Assembly (NCBI GenBank): GCA_023428365.1
Contig: JAEYYQ010000251.1
Location: forward strand, 1-5,239
Direction of reading: 5' to 3'
Source of the DNA: Pseudomonadota bacterium
GTDB lineage: Bacteria; Pseudomonadota; Alphaproteobacteria; Rhizobiales; Hyphomicrobiaceae
Length of the DNA: 5,239 bases
The position numbers and the translations under genes were made by a program. Shown piece by piece: positions 4,298 to 5,239 of the stretch (within the stretch, counting starts at the first letter, position 1; every line of letters starts with the position of its first letter). The notes beneath the pieces are model-generated. The model saw only the letters and a program-made list of their open reading frames with translations, did not search any database and was not told where the DNA came from.

Positions 4298-5239
4298 ATG
4301 CTGACGAGAACACGATTTCTCGTTTCCACGCTCGTAGCAGGCGCGATGTTCACGAGCATCGCAGCGATCCTGCCAGACACCGCTGAAGCGCGAAGCGTGA
4401 AATGGGCCCGATCCGGCGACGCGTTGACATTAGACCCCCATGCCCAGAACGAGGGGCCGACGCACGCTCTCAACCACCATATTTACGAGCCGCTAATCAT
4501 CCGCGACCCGCAGGGCAAGCCACTGCCGGCGCTGGCAGAATCGTGGGCGATCACCTCCAACCCGGAGGTCTGGGAGTTCAAACTCCGCCCCGGCGTCAAA
4601 TTCCACGATGGCGCGCCATTCACGGTCGATGACGTCATCTTTTCGTATGATCGTGCGCGCCAGCCGACGTCCGATATGAAGTCGCTGCTGTCATCTATCG
4701 ACGCGCTGATCAAGGTCGACGCCCTGACGCTGCAGATCAAGACCAAGGGGCCTAATCCACTTCTGCCGGCGAACCTCACCGACCTGTTCATCATGAACAA
4801 GGCTTGGGCGGAAAAGAACAACCCCACCAAGGTTCAAGACTTCAAGAACAAGGATGAGAACTTCTCTGTCCGTAACGCCAATGGCACCGGTCCGTTCGTG
4901 CTCGTCAGCCGCGAGCCCGACGTCAAAACCGTGCTGAAGCGGAACGAGGACTATTGGGGCAAAGGTCAGGTTCCGCTCGAAATCACTGAGCTGATCTACA
5001 CCCCGATCAAATCGGATGCGACGCGTATCGCCGCGCTGCTTTCGGGCGAGGTGGACTTCGTCCAGGACGTCCCCGTGCAGGATATCCAGAGGCTGCAGGG
5101 CGATGAAAAGCTGAGTGTCGCCGTCGGTCCCGAAAACCGCTCCATCTTCCTCGGCATGAACGTCGGCGATCCGGAGCTCAAGTCGTCGGACGTCAAGGGC
5201 AAGAACCCGTTCGCCGATAAGCGCGTGCGTCACGCCATC
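4298..5239 (+). CDS. Family-5 (oligopeptide/DppA-type) ABC transporter periplasmic solute-binding protein, 3' end missing
   Basis: The frame is open from the ATG at 4298 to the end of the window, giving 314 residues of a protein that normally has about 500-540. It belongs to the SBP_bac_5 family, which binds peptides, opines, nickel or other small solutes in the periplasm for an ABC importer. Residues 1-31 look like a signal peptide with two early arginines, a hydrophobic core and likely cleavage at AEA-R (31/32); no lipobox Cys is present. Family marks: LDPHAQNEG (45-53), the HIYEPL stretch (61-66), PALAESWAI (77-85), WEFKLRPGVKFHDGAPFTVDD (92-112, the family signature), GTGPF (196-200), RNEDYWG (215-221), a GEVDFVQDVP segment (250-259) and NPFADKRVRHAI (303-314), where the window ends. 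It has its own promoter-like sequence and ribosome site, so it probably starts a separate unit whose permease and ATPase genes would lie downstream. Ligand unknown; many such proteins in soil bacteria carry non-peptide substrates. Confidence 0.92.
   Translation, partial: MLTRTRFLVSTLVAGAMFTSIAAILPDTAEARSVKWARSGDALTLDPHAQNEGPTHALNHHIYEPLIIRDPQGKPLPALAESWAITSNPEVWEFKLRPGVKFHDGAPFTVDDVIFSYDRARQPTSDMKSLLSSIDALIKVDALTLQIKTKGPNPLLPANLTDLFIMNKAWAEKNNPTKVQDFKNKDENFSVRNANGTGPFVLVSREPDVKTVLKRNEDYWGKGQVPLEITELIYTPIKSDATRIAALLSGEVDFVQDVPVQDIQRLQGDEKLSVAVGPENRSIFLGMNVGDPELKSSDVKGKNPFADKRVRHAI

Noticed and set aside
4116..4313. 65-residue minus-strand open frame in the intergenic gap
   Set aside because: It overlaps the ribosome site and start of the ABC binding-protein gene and shows no family features.

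Overview
The window looks like part of a high-GC alphaproteobacterial chromosome, perhaps a Bradyrhizobium/Rhodopseudomonas-type soil bacterium. That rests on strong G/C at third codon positions, GTG starts behind GGAGG-type ribosome sites, and the mix of families (a Bug/TctC binding protein, a catabolic PdxA-like dehydrogenase, a COG3618 amidohydrolase, a cyclase-family hydrolase, and an oligopeptide-type ABC binding protein). The genus is an inference from style only. All genes lie on the + strand, and no RNA gene, mobile element or CRISPR array was found.

Layout: 1-144 is the 3' end of an unrecognised gene. After a 103-base gap comes a compact four-gene run: a PdxA-family dehydrogenase (248-1327), an exported TctC/Bug solute-binding protein (1399-2391), a TIM-barrel amidohydrolase/lactonase-like enzyme (2449-3372) and a cyclase-family metal hydrolase (3387-4055). 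Gaps are 71, 57 and 14 bases. The 57-base gap after the binding-protein gene holds a perfect 8-bp G+C hairpin that could set the ratio of binding protein to downstream enzymes. A 242-base gap (4056-4297) follows, with weak hairpins, short direct repeats and a good sigma70-like promoter (ATGACA, 18 bases, TATGAT). This promoter reads into a family-5 ABC solute-binding protein (4298 onward) that runs off the window, so the last gene probably starts a second transcription unit.

Working interpretation (inference): this is a small-molecule catabolic locus. Two periplasmic binding proteins from unrelated transporter classes would capture substrates. The PdxA-like enzyme would oxidise, and perhaps decarboxylate, a hydroxy-acid or cis-dihydrodiol carboxylate, as TphB does in terephthalate degradation. 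The amidohydrolase and the cyclase-family enzyme would hydrolyse a lactone, amide or ring intermediate. No ring-hydroxylating oxygenase, kinase, regulator or transporter membrane subunit lies inside the window, so the substrate cannot be named. All three enzymes depart from the textbook motif of their family at the active site: PdxA GHTE reads YDDE, amidohydrolase SDxP reads SNFP, and cyclase HxGTHxDxPxH reads HSFTHVDARRH. This supports non-standard catabolic paralogues rather than housekeeping enzymes.
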